The position numbers and the translations under genes are program-made. 11,359 bases of DNA from Clostridia bacterium (lineage in GTDB: Bacteria; Bacillota; Clostridia; Monoglobales; Monoglobaceae). Shown one piece after another: positions 1-7,663 of this stretch. Position 1 is the stretch's first letter. Each line of letters starts with the position of its first letter. Location: NCBI GenBank assembly GCA_017625185.1, contig JAGALN010000165.1:1-11359 (forward strand), in the 5' to 3' direction. Below the pieces are notes generated by a model that was not told the DNA's origin, did not search any database, and was given only the letters and a program-made list of their open reading frames with translations.

Positions 1-42
1 AAGCAGGGCAACTATCCTGCATGGGGGAGGACTTATCTATGA
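1..42 (+). CDS. C-terminal end of an upstream dcw-cluster gene (partial)
   Basis: The first reading frame is open from the window edge and stops with TGA at 40-42, giving the last 13 residues KQGNYPAWGRTYL. The stop overlaps the preferred murE ATG in an ATGA arrangement, which is typical of translationally coupled genes in one operon. In related clusters the gene before murE or mraY is often a septal penicillin-binding protein (FtsI/SpoVD), but 13 residues are too few to identify it. A neighbouring frame is also open to about base 70, but that would need a long overlap with murE and is less likely. Confidence 0.4.
   Translation, partial: KQGNYPAWGRTYL
23..30 (+). promoter_or_regulatory. murE ribosome binding site that decides the start
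   Basis: GGGGGAGG lies 8 bases before the ATG at 39. The in-frame ATG at 21 overlaps this site and has no Shine-Dalgarno of its own, so the 39 start is preferred. Confidence 0.75.
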
Positions 43-1493
43 ATCTTTCTGCATTATTAGAAGGGATTAAAGTCAAAGAAATTATTGGAAATCCGCAGCT
101 TGCGGTGACCGGAATTTCCTTTGACTCAAGAGCGGTACAACCGGGAAATCTCTTTGTCTGTATTAGTGGCTTCGAAAGTGATGGGCATGAGTTTGCCCCT
201 ATGGCAATCGAAAAGGGTGCCGCTGTGATTGTGGCAGAAAAGGATTTGCGGGAGCTGGGAGTGACCTGCATTGTGGTGGAGAACTCCAGAGCGGCACTGG
301 CGACGCTGGCGGCAAATTATTACGGACATCCGGACCGGAAGTTTTGCCTGATGGGCATTACCGGAACCAACGGAAAGACTACGGTTACCTATCTTATCAA
401 GTCGGTGCTGGAGGCAATGGGGAAAAAGGTTGGATTAATCGGTACCAACCAGAACATGATCGGCACCGAAATCATTCCCAGTAAGCGAACCACGCCGGAT
501 TCCTTGGAGCTGATGCGGCTCTTTGCCAAGATGGCAGCAGCCGAAGTGGATTATGTGGTAATGGAGGTTTCCTCCCATTCCTTGGTGCTTGACAGAGTGG
601 CTGCCTGTACCTTTGATGTGGGTGCTTTTACCAATATTACCCAGGACCATCTGGATTTTCACAAGACCATGGAGGAATACCTGGAAGCCAAAGGAATGCT
701 CTTCCAAATTTCCCGCCGGGGTGTCATCAATGCCGATGACCAAGCGGCAGAGCGACTTCGGGAAGTTTCCACCTGCCAAAGTCTTTTGACCTATGGCGAA
801 GCTCCGGAAAGCCAGATTCGGGCATCCGAGATTACATTAAATGAAAACGGAGTCTTCTTCGCCTTGGAATACCAGGGGAAAACCCATCAGGTCGAACTGG
901 GAATCCCGGGGAAATTCTCGGTGTATAATGCCCTTACTGCTTTGGGGTGTTTGGCTGCGGCAGAGATTCCCATGGAGGAGGCTGTTCGCTGCCTGAAGAA
1001 GGCAAGAGGCGTCAAGGGAAGAGTGGAGCTGGTGGAAACCGGCAGAGAATTTAGTGTGATTATCGACTATGCCCATACCCCGGACGGATTGGAAAATGTT
1101 ATAAAGACCATACGGGGATTTGCCAAGGGAAGGGTGATTACCCTCTTTGGCTGTGGCGGTGACAGAGATAAGAGTAAGCGGCCCAAAATGGGAAAGATTG
1201 CGTCGGAGCTTTCGGACTTTTCCATCCTGACCAGCGATAACCCCAGAACCGAAGACCCCAGAGCCATCATTGAAGATGTGCTGGTGGGTGTCAAGGAGGG
1301 GGGCGGTGAGTACACCGTCATTCCCAATCGTTTTGAGGCCATTGAGTTTGCTCTGGATTTTGCAAAAAAAGACGACATCATTCTTCTGGCAGGCAAGGGT
1401 CACGAAACCTACCAGATTCTGGCAGACAGAACCATCACCTTCGATGAGCGTGAAATCGTCCGAAAGCTCCTGGATGCTCCTATGGGCGAATGA
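39..1493 (+). CDS. murE: UDP-MurNAc-L-alanyl-D-glutamate--2,6-diaminopimelate ligase MurE
   Basis: This cytoplasmic ATP-dependent Mur ligase adds the third residue of the peptidoglycan stem peptide to UDP-MurNAc-L-Ala-D-Glu. The start at 39 gives 484 residues, normal for MurE; an in-frame ATG at 21 would add six residues but sits on the ribosome site. Visible in order are the N-terminal UDP-substrate domain with FDSR near residue 29, the ATP-binding loop GTNGKTT at about 109-115, TTPD at about 151-154, the lysine expected to be carbamylated in EAKGM near 218, FGCGGDRD at about 370-377, and DNPRTEDP from about 400. The DNPR motif is the known signature of meso-diaminopimelate-adding enzymes, as opposed to lysine-adding ones, so the wall is predicted to be of the mDAP type. 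The stop TGA at 1491-1493 overlaps an ATG at 1490, coupling it to murF. Confidence 0.97.
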   Translation: MNLSALLEGIKVKEIIGNPQLAVTGISFDSRAVQPGNLFVCISGFESDGHEFAPMAIEKGAAVIVAEKDLRELGVTCIVVENSRAALATLAANYYGHPDRKFCLMGITGTNGKTTVTYLIKSVLEAMGKKVGLIGTNQNMIGTEIIPSKRTTPDSLELMRLFAKMAAAEVDYVVMEVSSHSLVLDRVAACTFDVGAFTNITQDHLDFHKTMEEYLEAKGMLFQISRRGVINADDQAAERLREVSTCQSLLTYGEAPESQIRASEITLNENGVFFALEYQGKTHQVELGIPGKFSVYNALTALGCLAAAEIPMEEAVRCLKKARGVKGRVELVETGREFSVIIDYAHTPDGLENVIKTIRGFAKGRVITLFGCGGDRDKSKRPKMGKIASELSDFSILTSDNPRTEDPRAIIEDVLVGVKEGGGEYTVIPNRFEAIEFALDFAKKDDIILLAGKGHETYQILADRTITFDEREIVRKLLDAPMGE

Positions 1494-1519
1494 TAGAGGA
1501 AGAGAGAAGGGATTTTTCA

Positions 1520-2908
1520 GTGGAAGCAATGATAACAATCAGTCAGGCAGCAGAAGCCATGGCAGGCAGCTATCGCAATTGTAGCGGAGAGATGCTGATT
1601 TCTTCGGTTTCAACCGATACCAGAACCATCCAGGCGGGAGCCTTGTTCTTTGCCCTGCGGGGGGAGCAGTTCGATGGGCATAAGTTTATAGAGAACGCAA
1701 TGGCTGCCGGTGCGATTTGTTGTGTAGTGGCAGAGGATGCTCAGATTCCGGAAGAGCTTCCTGCCATTGTGGTAAAAGACACCCAGATAGCACTGGGACA
1801 CCTGGCGGCGGCGTACCGAAGACAGTTTTCCATTCCTGTTGTGGGAATCACCGGCAGTGTGGGGAAAACCTCCACCAAGGAAATGATTGCCTCGGTGCTC
1901 AGACAGAGCTTTGAAACCCATGTGACCAAGGGAAACTTCAATAATGAAATCGGACTTCCCTTGACGGTGTTTCAGTTGAACCAAAGCCACGAAATGATGG
2001 TGCTGGAAATGGGAATGAGCCACTTCGGCGAGATTTCCAGACTGACCCGAATTGCCCAGCCGGAGTTGGCGGTGATTACCAACATCGGCGTTTCCCATAT
2101 TGAAAATTTGGGAAGCCGTGAAGGAATCCTGCAAGCCAAGCTGGAGATTTTAGAGGGACTCCAAATGGACGGCACCGTAATTATGAACGGTGATGATGAG
2201 ATGCTCTGGGGAGCAAGGGGGGAACTGGATTGCGAAACCCTCTATTACGGCATGGAAAATCCGAATTGTGATTTGGTCGCCAAAAACATCTGTACTTATT
2301 CGGACAGCAGTACCTTTACCTGCAAAATCGAGGGAAAAGAATATGAATTTTTGGTTCGCGTCCCCGGAATCCACCATATCTACAATGCCCTGGCTGCCAT
2401 TTTGGTGGGAATGCGGCATCATGTTCCCATGGAGGAGATTCAAAAGGGTGTCCGTGCCTTTACTCCTAGCGGGTTGCGGCAAACGCTGATACAGCTTCCC
2501 CGCTGGCAGATTATCCGGGACTGTTACAATGCCAGCCCTGATTCCATGCAATCTGGTCTGTCGGTACTCGCCTTGACCGAGACGAAGGGACGACGGGTTG
2601 CTTGCCTTGGGGATATGCTGGAACTGGGTGAAATTTCCCAGGGGGCACATGAGAAGGTTGGCAAGATGGTAGTGGAGTACCAGGCGGATGGCTTGATTAC
2701 CGTAGGAAAGGCCGCCCACGATATCGCTCGTGGCGCTCGAATGGCGGGCATGGACCCTGCCGGGATTTTTGAATTTGAGGATAACAAAACGCTTTGCCAA
2801 GCACTTCCCAAGCTGCTGAAAGATGGGGATGTGATTCTGGTCAAGGGTTCGAGAGGAATGCACTTGGAAGAAGTTGTGGACGCCATGGTAGCCATGGCAG
2901 AAGAATAG
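1520..2908 (+). CDS. murF: UDP-MurNAc-tripeptide--D-alanyl-D-alanine ligase MurF
   Basis: MurF joins the D-Ala-D-Ala dipeptide to UDP-MurNAc-tripeptide in the cytoplasm, completing the soluble precursor used by MraY. The ATP loop GITGSVGKTSTK lies at about residues 109-120. GNFNNEIGLP, EMGMSHFGEI and NIGVSHIENLG follow, then the C-terminal DCYNASPDSM and GDMLELG motifs, all typical of MurF. The start is uncertain. GTG at 1520 has AGAAGG nine bases upstream and gives 462 residues beginning just before the usual first strand (MITISQAAEAM). ATG at 1490 overlaps the murE stop (ATGA) but lacks a Shine-Dalgarno, so it would rely on coupling. ATG at 1529 is a third option. The gene ends 18 bases before mraY. 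Confidence 0.96.
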   Translation: MEAMITISQAAEAMAGSYRNCSGEMLISSVSTDTRTIQAGALFFALRGEQFDGHKFIENAMAAGAICCVVAEDAQIPEELPAIVVKDTQIALGHLAAAYRRQFSIPVVGITGSVGKTSTKEMIASVLRQSFETHVTKGNFNNEIGLPLTVFQLNQSHEMMVLEMGMSHFGEISRLTRIAQPELAVITNIGVSHIENLGSREGILQAKLEILEGLQMDGTVIMNGDDEMLWGARGELDCETLYYGMENPNCDLVAKNICTYSDSSTFTCKIEGKEYEFLVRVPGIHHIYNALAAILVGMRHHVPMEEIQKGVRAFTPSGLRQTLIQLPRWQIIRDCYNASPDSMQSGLSVLALTETKGRRVACLGDMLELGEISQGAHEKVGKMVVEYQADGLITVGKAAHDIARGARMAGMDPAGIFEFEDNKTLCQALPKLLKDGDVILVKGSRGMHLEEVVDAMVAMAEE

Positions 2909-2926
2909 GAAGGTAGGTCTTACGGC

Positions 2927-3916
2927 ATGGAGATATTATGGATAGGCGGAATCATTGCATTTTTGGCGGCTGCACTTTGCGGGAAATTCCTGATTCCTCT
3001 TTTGCACCGGCTAAAGTTCGGTCAGGAGATCCGGGAAGAGGGACCCAAGTGGCATGAGAAAAAATCGGGAACACCCACCATGGGCGGGTTTATCTTCCTG
3101 TTGGGTATGTTGATTGCCATTTTGCTGACGGGTGTTCTGTCCTTGGCTCTGGATAAGAAATTTCCCGGATTCAAGGAAATCGGCATCCTGCTTGGGATGA
3201 CTTTGGCGTATGGCGCCATTGGCTTTCTTGATGATTATATTAAGGTAATTATGAAACGGAATTTGGGATTGACCTCCTCCCAGAAGTTTGGACTTCAGCT
3301 TCTGGTTGCGGTTGCCTTTGTGGCATGGGCGGTGTTCAGCGGGAGTATTCAAACTCTGGTAAAGGTTCCCTTTTCCAATTTGGTTTGGGATTTTGGTTGG
3401 GTGTTCATTCCCTTTGCTGTTCTTGTGATTGTCGCTACGGTGAACAGTGTGAATCTCACCGACGGTCTGGACGGACTTGCCACCTGTGTAACCTTGGTGG
3501 TGGCATTGTTCTTCCTGGTGCTTTCCACTGCGGGCGGTGTAGCAAACCAGGCAGTTGCCCTGTTTGCGGCAACCCTTTTGGGCGGTTTATTCGGCTTCTT
3601 GATTTATAACTGGCATCCTGCCAAGGTTTTTATGGGGGATACCGGGTCTTTGGCATTGGGGGGAGCCGTTTGCGGTATGGCGCTTCTTCTGGAGCAACCC
3701 CTTGCTTTGCTGATTGTAGGCTTTGTTTATGTTATGGAGTCTTTGTCGGTCATTTTGCAGGTAGCATCTTTTCGGCTGACCGGAAAGCGGATTTTTAAAA
3801 TGAGTCCCATTCACCACCATTTCGAAATGTGCGGATGGAGCGAAAAGAAAATTGATCTGATCTTCACCGGAGTTACGGCAGTGCTCTGTGCACTGATGTA
3901 TTTCTGTGGAGTATAA
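2927..3916 (+). CDS. mraY: Phospho-N-acetylmuramoyl-pentapeptide-transferase MraY
   Basis: MraY is the integral membrane enzyme that transfers phospho-MurNAc-pentapeptide from UDP to undecaprenyl phosphate, making lipid I. The 329-residue length and many hydrophobic segments fit the family. Diagnostic motifs are all present: the aspartate pair in FLDDYIK (102-103), NLTDGLDGL (176-184), FMGDTGSLALGG (236-246, with D238) and the cytoplasmic histidine cluster SPIHHHFE (293-300, His 296-298). The ATG at 2927 is preceded by GGAAGGTAGG with a nine-base spacer. The next gene is ftsW, only 22 bases downstream. In many Gram-positive clusters murD stands in this gap, and it is absent here. Confidence 0.98.
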   Translation: MEILWIGGIIAFLAAALCGKFLIPLLHRLKFGQEIREEGPKWHEKKSGTPTMGGFIFLLGMLIAILLTGVLSLALDKKFPGFKEIGILLGMTLAYGAIGFLDDYIKVIMKRNLGLTSSQKFGLQLLVAVAFVAWAVFSGSIQTLVKVPFSNLVWDFGWVFIPFAVLVIVATVNSVNLTDGLDGLATCVTLVVALFFLVLSTAGGVANQAVALFAATLLGGLFGFLIYNWHPAKVFMGDTGSLALGGAVCGMALLLEQPLALLIVGFVYVMESLSVILQVASFRLTGKRIFKMSPIHHHFEMCGWSEKKIDLIFTGVTAVLCALMYFCGV

Positions 3917-3938
3917 CATTTAAGAAGGAGGGGACGGC

Positions 3939-5147
3939 ATGGCAAATGGAAGAAGTGCCGGCGGGAATCGTCCACGGGTATTTCCTATTTCCGGGGCAGG
4001 AACTGCCGGACAGAATAACCAGAAAAAATTGAAACAGAAGAAAATTTTTGGATTTACCATTACCGACGGCGAGCAGGACCATCCCTTCTTGTTGGCGGTG
4101 GGGCTTTTGCTGGCATTTGGATTAATGATGCTTTTCAGTGCCGGAAGCGCCCGTGCCTTTTCAAATTTCGACGATAGCCTTTGGTATTTCAAAAACCAGC
4201 TTGTGGGCGCCATCATTGGCGGTGTTGCCATGTATGCTACCTCGAAAATCGACTATCATGAGTGGGGAAAATGGTCTGCCATTGCCCTGTTGGGCAGTGC
4301 ATTTTTGCTTTTGCTGGTTGTCATTCCCGGGGTGGGTACCACCCGGAACGGTGCAACCCGGTGGCTCTTTGGCTTTCAGCCCTCGGAGATTGCCAAGGTT
4401 GCAATTATATTGTTCTTTTCCTTCAGCTTGTCAAAGAATCAGAAGATGCTCCCCGATTTTCTTCGGGGGTTTTGCCCTTACCTTGCAGTGTTGGGCGTCT
4501 TTGTTCTTTTGCTGGCGTTAGAACCTCACTTTTCCTGTATTATCTTGATTGGCTTGACCTCCTTCTTGATTCTCTTTGTGGCAGGGGCAAAAATTAAGCA
4601 CTTTTTTATTGTAGGAATTCCAGCGGTTGTGGGTGCTGTCATGATGGTTGTGATGGAACCCTACCGACTTGCCAGGATTACTGCGTTTTTAGACCCCTTT
4701 GCCGATAAGCAGGGAGATGGATGGCAGATTGTGCAGTCCCTGTATGCCATTGGTTCCGGCGGTATCTTCGGACTGGGTCTGGGACAGAGCCGGCAGAAAT
4801 ACCAATCCCTGCCCGAACCCCAAAACGACTTTATCTATTCTGTGTTGGCAGAGGAGCTGGGACTGATCGGTGCAGTGGTGGCAATTCTCCTCTTTGTTTT
4901 CCTGATTTATCGGGGTGTCAAGATTGCCACAAAGGCACCCGACCTTTTTGGAACCTTGTTGGTTACGGGAATTGTAGGAATTGTAGGGTTTCAGGCATTG
5001 ATTAACATTGCCGTTGTAACCTCGTCCATTCCGGTCACCGGTATGCCGTTACCCTTTTTCAGTTACGGCAGTACCGCTTTGGTTATTACGATGGCGGAAA
5101 TGGGGATTGTCCTGAATGTTTCCAGGCAATCCAGAACCCTTTTGTAG
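3939..5147 (+). CDS. ftsW: SEDS-family peptidoglycan glycosyltransferase FtsW (SpoVE-like)
   Basis: This is a polytopic membrane protein of the SEDS family, which polymerises lipid II into glycan strands with a partner class B penicillin-binding protein, here most likely at the septum. Length is 402 residues. Family marks include FSAGSARAF (66-74), QPSEIAK (147-153), EPYRLARITAFLDPF (240-254), LPEPQNDF (291-298) with the conserved catalytic-type aspartate at 297, AEELG (304-308) and the C-terminal PFFSYGST (372-379). A hydrophilic, lysine-rich N-terminal region of about 48 residues precedes the first membrane segment and is longer than in most relatives I recall. AAGGAGGGG lies just before the ATG. 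Position between mraY and murG supports FtsW rather than RodA; whether it also serves sporulation (SpoVE) cannot be told from sequence. Confidence 0.95.
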   Translation: MANGRSAGGNRPRVFPISGAGTAGQNNQKKLKQKKIFGFTITDGEQDHPFLLAVGLLLAFGLMMLFSAGSARAFSNFDDSLWYFKNQLVGAIIGGVAMYATSKIDYHEWGKWSAIALLGSAFLLLLVVIPGVGTTRNGATRWLFGFQPSEIAKVAIILFFSFSLSKNQKMLPDFLRGFCPYLAVLGVFVLLLALEPHFSCIILIGLTSFLILFVAGAKIKHFFIVGIPAVVGAVMMVVMEPYRLARITAFLDPFADKQGDGWQIVQSLYAIGSGGIFGLGLGQSRQKYQSLPEPQNDFIYSVLAEELGLIGAVVAILLFVFLIYRGVKIATKAPDLFGTLLVTGIVGIVGFQALINIAVVTSSIPVTGMPLPFFSYGSTALVITMAEMGIVLNVSRQSRTLL

Positions 5148-5171
5148 CGAAAAGAAAGGCAGGGAGCAATC

Positions 5172-6290
5172 ATGCGGTTACTATTTGCAGGGGGCGGTAC
5201 GGCAGGGCATATCAATCCCGCCATTGCCATTGCCAATTACTTCCGGGAAAAAGAGGTGGATTGCCAGGTTTTGTTTGTGGGAACCAAGGAGGGGTTGGAA
5301 ACCGGTCTGGTTCCCCGATGCGGGTATCCCATTGAGTTTATCAAGGTTCATGGTTTTGCACGAAGCCTGAGTCTTGAGAATCTTCGGAATATGGCAGAGA
5401 TTCCCGGAGCAATCCGTGCTGCAAAAAAGATTATCCGAGGGTTTCGCCCGGATGTGGTAATTGGAACGGGCGGCTATGTGGCGGGCCCGGTGCTCTACGG
5501 TGCGGCAAAGCTGAAGATACCCACCCTGATTCATGAATCCAATGCCTATCCCGGGATTACCACCAAGATTTTGGCAGGATATGCCGACAAGGTGGCGCTG
5601 GGTGTGGAGGATGCGAAAAAGTATCTTCCAAAGGCAGAAAATATTGTTGTGACGGGAACTCCCCTCCGGGCATCGCTTCTGGAGACAGAACCCTTTGCCG
5701 CACGGCGACAGCTGGGACTTGACGAGCGGCCATTTCTGGTTATTTTCGGCGGAAGTTTGGGTGCCCGGGACTTTAACCGAACAGTTGCGGACTGGATCTC
5801 CCAAACAGCTGCAGCGGGCAGGTATCAGATTCTTATGGGGACGGGAAAACTCCATCAATACGAGGATGTCATGCGCCGGTTCACGGAAAACGGCGTTAAT
5901 TTGAAGCAGTTTCCCCATATAAAGGTCTGTGAATATATCTATGACATGGATGTTGCTATGGCGGCAGCGGATTTGGTGGTCAGCCGTGCCGGCGCCAGTA
6001 CCCTCTGCGAACTGACCGCTTTGGGAAAGCCTTCGATTCTGGTTCCCTCTCCCTATGTAACCGGGAACCATCAGGAACACAATGCCAGAGCCATCCAGCG
6101 AGGGGGCGGTGCTGAAGTTATTCTGGAACAGGACTTTACGCCGGATTCTCTGGAAACCGTTGTGCGTCGCCTGACCGGGGACAAGAGTACCCTGCTGCAA
6201 ATGCAGAAGAACGCAGGGAAAATGGGCCACATCGATGCCCTGGAGGTCCTCTATGGGGAAATTAAATCCATCATGAAAGAGCGTCGGTAA
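5172..6290 (+). CDS. murG: UDP-GlcNAc--lipid I N-acetylglucosaminyltransferase MurG
   Basis: MurG is a GT28-family enzyme on the inner face of the membrane that adds GlcNAc to lipid I, producing lipid II. The 372-residue product carries the N-terminal glycine-rich loop GGGTAGHINPA (7-17), GTGGYVAGP (98-106), HESNAYPG (121-128), the second Rossmann-domain loop FGGSLGARDFN (192-202), and the UDP-sugar site SRAGASTLCE (271-280) followed by TGNHQEHNA (297-305). Glu 280 and Gln 301 align with nucleotide- and sugar-binding positions known in the family. The ATG has AGGGAG five bases upstream. The gene follows ftsW by 24 bases. It ends 61 bases before the preferred murA start, and that gap holds an inverted repeat. 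Confidence 0.98.
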   Translation: MRLLFAGGGTAGHINPAIAIANYFREKEVDCQVLFVGTKEGLETGLVPRCGYPIEFIKVHGFARSLSLENLRNMAEIPGAIRAAKKIIRGFRPDVVIGTGGYVAGPVLYGAAKLKIPTLIHESNAYPGITTKILAGYADKVALGVEDAKKYLPKAENIVVTGTPLRASLLETEPFAARRQLGLDERPFLVIFGGSLGARDFNRTVADWISQTAAAGRYQILMGTGKLHQYEDVMRRFTENGVNLKQFPHIKVCEYIYDMDVAMAAADLVVSRAGASTLCELTALGKPSILVPSPYVTGNHQEHNARAIQRGGGAEVILEQDFTPDSLETVVRRLTGDKSTLLQMQKNAGKMGHIDALEVLYGEIKSIMKERR

Positions 6291-6306
6291 GGACTGGCAC
6301 AGCTTT

Positions 6307-6342
6307 CTCCCAACCGCATACAATAGGGTGTAGAGTTGGGAG
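6307..6342 (+). promoter_or_regulatory. Inverted repeat covering the murA Shine-Dalgarno
   Basis: CTCCCAAC at 6307-6314 is an exact reverse complement of GTTGGGAG at 6335-6342. The right arm contains most of GGGAGG (6338-6343), the only good ribosome site for the TTG start at 6352. Inside the loop, TACA (6319-6322) and TGTA (6329-6332) can add four more pairs, leaving ATAGGG as the apical loop. There is no T-tract after it, so it is not a standard terminator. In RNA it would hide the murA ribosome site. A regulatory role is inferred. Confidence 0.5.
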
Positions 6343-6351
6343 GTGCATACC

Positions 6352-7608
6352 TTGCGCAGGCTGAATATCAGCGGCGGGCGACCGCTGCGAGGAGAGCTGA
6401 AGATACAGGGTTCTAAAAATTCGGTATTGCCCATTCTGGCAGCCACACTTTTGACAGAGGAGCCCTGCGAGATAAGAAATTGCCCTGATTTGACCGATGT
6501 ACGGGCAGCCTTGGAAATTCTGGAAGCCTTGGGCTGCCGGGTTTCCTTTGACGGACAGATTGCCAGAGTGGATGCGGGCAGTGCGGCGGGAACGAAAATC
6601 CCGGATGAACTGATGCGGCGGATGCGTTCCTCGGTGATGTTCCTAGGTGCCATTCTGGGTAGGAACAGATCGGCACAGATTGGACACCCGGGCGGTTGCG
6701 AGCTTGGAGCCAGACCCATTGACATCCATCTGCGGGCGTTTTCCCGGTTGGGTGTCAGCCTGCTGGAGAACGGAGGGTACATCCACTGTCATTTGCGGCA
6801 GTACCTTCCCCAGACCATCACCTTGATTTTCCCCAGCGTGGGTGCTACCGAGAATGTGATGATGCTCTGTGCCCTGATGCCGGGAGAAACGGTGTTGGTG
6901 AATCCGGCACGAGAACCGGAAATTGTAGATTTGCAAAACTTCTTAAACTGTATGGGTGCAGATGTCATGGGTGCCGGCAGTGATTGTATCCGGATTCGCG
7001 GGGTGAAAAAGCTCCACGGCTGCAGTTACAGTGTCATTCCCGACCGGATTGTGGCGGCAACCTATGCCTGCAGTGCAGTTTCTTGTGGCGGCGAGGTGTT
7101 GCTGTCCCATGTGGAACCGGAACATATGCGGCTGTTTCTGGCAATGCTTCAGGATATGGGTGCCCAGATTCGGGAAGAGGGAGATCGCTTATGGGTCAAG
7201 GCAAAGGGACGACCCAATGCCATTCCCCTGGTGAAAACTCTGCCTTATCCCGGATTTCCCACCGATATGCAGCCCCTTTTGATGGCGGCACTTTTGAAGA
7301 GCCGGGGCAGTACCGTCTTCCATGAAACAATTTTCGAAAACAGATTCCGCCATGCGGGAGAATTTCTTCGGTTGGGCGGTGATGTGCAAGTGGAGGGCGT
7401 CAGTGCCATTGTTCATGGGGTAAACCGACTTCACGGTGCAGATGTCTATGCTTCGGATTTGCGGGGCGGTGCGGGATTGATCCTGGCAGCGCTGGGCGCT
7501 GATGGAAAAACAAGAATTGAGGGCGTTGAGCACATTGAGCGCGGCTATGTTTCGGTGACAGAATGTTTCCGGAAGCTGGGCGGCGATGTGATATTAACCG
7601 AGGACTAA
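6352..7608 (+). CDS. murA: UDP-N-acetylglucosamine 1-carboxyvinyltransferase MurA
   Basis: MurA transfers enolpyruvate from PEP to UDP-GlcNAc, the first committed step of peptidoglycan synthesis, in the cytoplasm. The preferred start is TTG at 6352, eight bases after GGGAGG; GTG at 6343 overlaps that site. With the TTG start the protein has 418 residues and its key residues fall close to the E. coli numbering: Lys 22 and Asn 23 in GSKNSVLPI, the catalytic cysteine in HPGGCELGARP at 116 (E. coli 115), Asp 305 in FPTDMQ, Asp 369 and Arg 371 in DLRGG, and Arg 397 in HIERGY. The cysteine is the fosfomycin target, so no target-site resistance is visible. Clostridia often have two MurA paralogues; whether this is the only one cannot be seen here. 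The murA-divIB gap is 55 bases. Confidence 0.97.
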   Translation: MRRLNISGGRPLRGELKIQGSKNSVLPILAATLLTEEPCEIRNCPDLTDVRAALEILEALGCRVSFDGQIARVDAGSAAGTKIPDELMRRMRSSVMFLGAILGRNRSAQIGHPGGCELGARPIDIHLRAFSRLGVSLLENGGYIHCHLRQYLPQTITLIFPSVGATENVMMLCALMPGETVLVNPAREPEIVDLQNFLNCMGADVMGAGSDCIRIRGVKKLHGCSYSVIPDRIVAATYACSAVSCGGEVLLSHVEPEHMRLFLAMLQDMGAQIREEGDRLWVKAKGRPNAIPLVKTLPYPGFPTDMQPLLMAALLKSRGSTVFHETIFENRFRHAGEFLRLGGDVQVEGVSAIVHGVNRLHGADVYASDLRGGAGLILAALGADGKTRIEGVEHIERGYVSVTECFRKLGGDVILTED

Positions 7609-7610
7609 GA

Positions 7611-7630
7611 GGTGCGGGTCCTACCCGCCC
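7611..7630 (+). other. GC-rich hairpin between murA and divIB
   Basis: GCGGGT (7614-7619) pairs with ACCCGC (7623-7628) around a three-base loop. GG at 7611-7612 and CC at 7629-7630 can extend the stem past a bulged T. It begins two bases after the murA stop codon. No T-run follows, so it does not look like an intrinsic terminator. It could protect or separate transcript segments, which is speculation. Confidence 0.45.
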
Positions 7631-7663
7631 TATGGGACAAGCGTAGGAGAGAGGAGTAAGAAA

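Noticed and set aside
21..38. ATG at 21 as the murE start
   Set aside because: It overlaps the GGGGGAGG site that serves the ATG at 39, has no site of its own, and the family N terminus matches the later start.
837..1538. 233-codon minus-strand open frame opposite murE
   Set aside because: Antisense to the conserved C-terminal half of murE, with no recognisable motif or context.
2150..2863. 237-codon minus-strand open frame opposite murF
   Set aside because: Antisense to conserved MurF motifs, with no supporting signal.
3879..3895. CAGTGC/GCACTG hairpin near the end of mraY
   Set aside because: Six pairs within coding sequence, no T-tract, and not at a gene boundary; likely chance.
6343..6351. 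GTG at 6343 as the murA start
   Set aside because: It overlaps the GGGAGG ribosome site; the TTG at 6352 is well spaced and places catalytic residues at the numbers usual for the family.
5181..6782. 533-codon open frame on the minus strand
   Set aside because: It lies antisense to murG and the first part of murA, crosses their boundary, has no ribosome site or family motif, and both plus-strand genes are certain. It is a long shadow frame.
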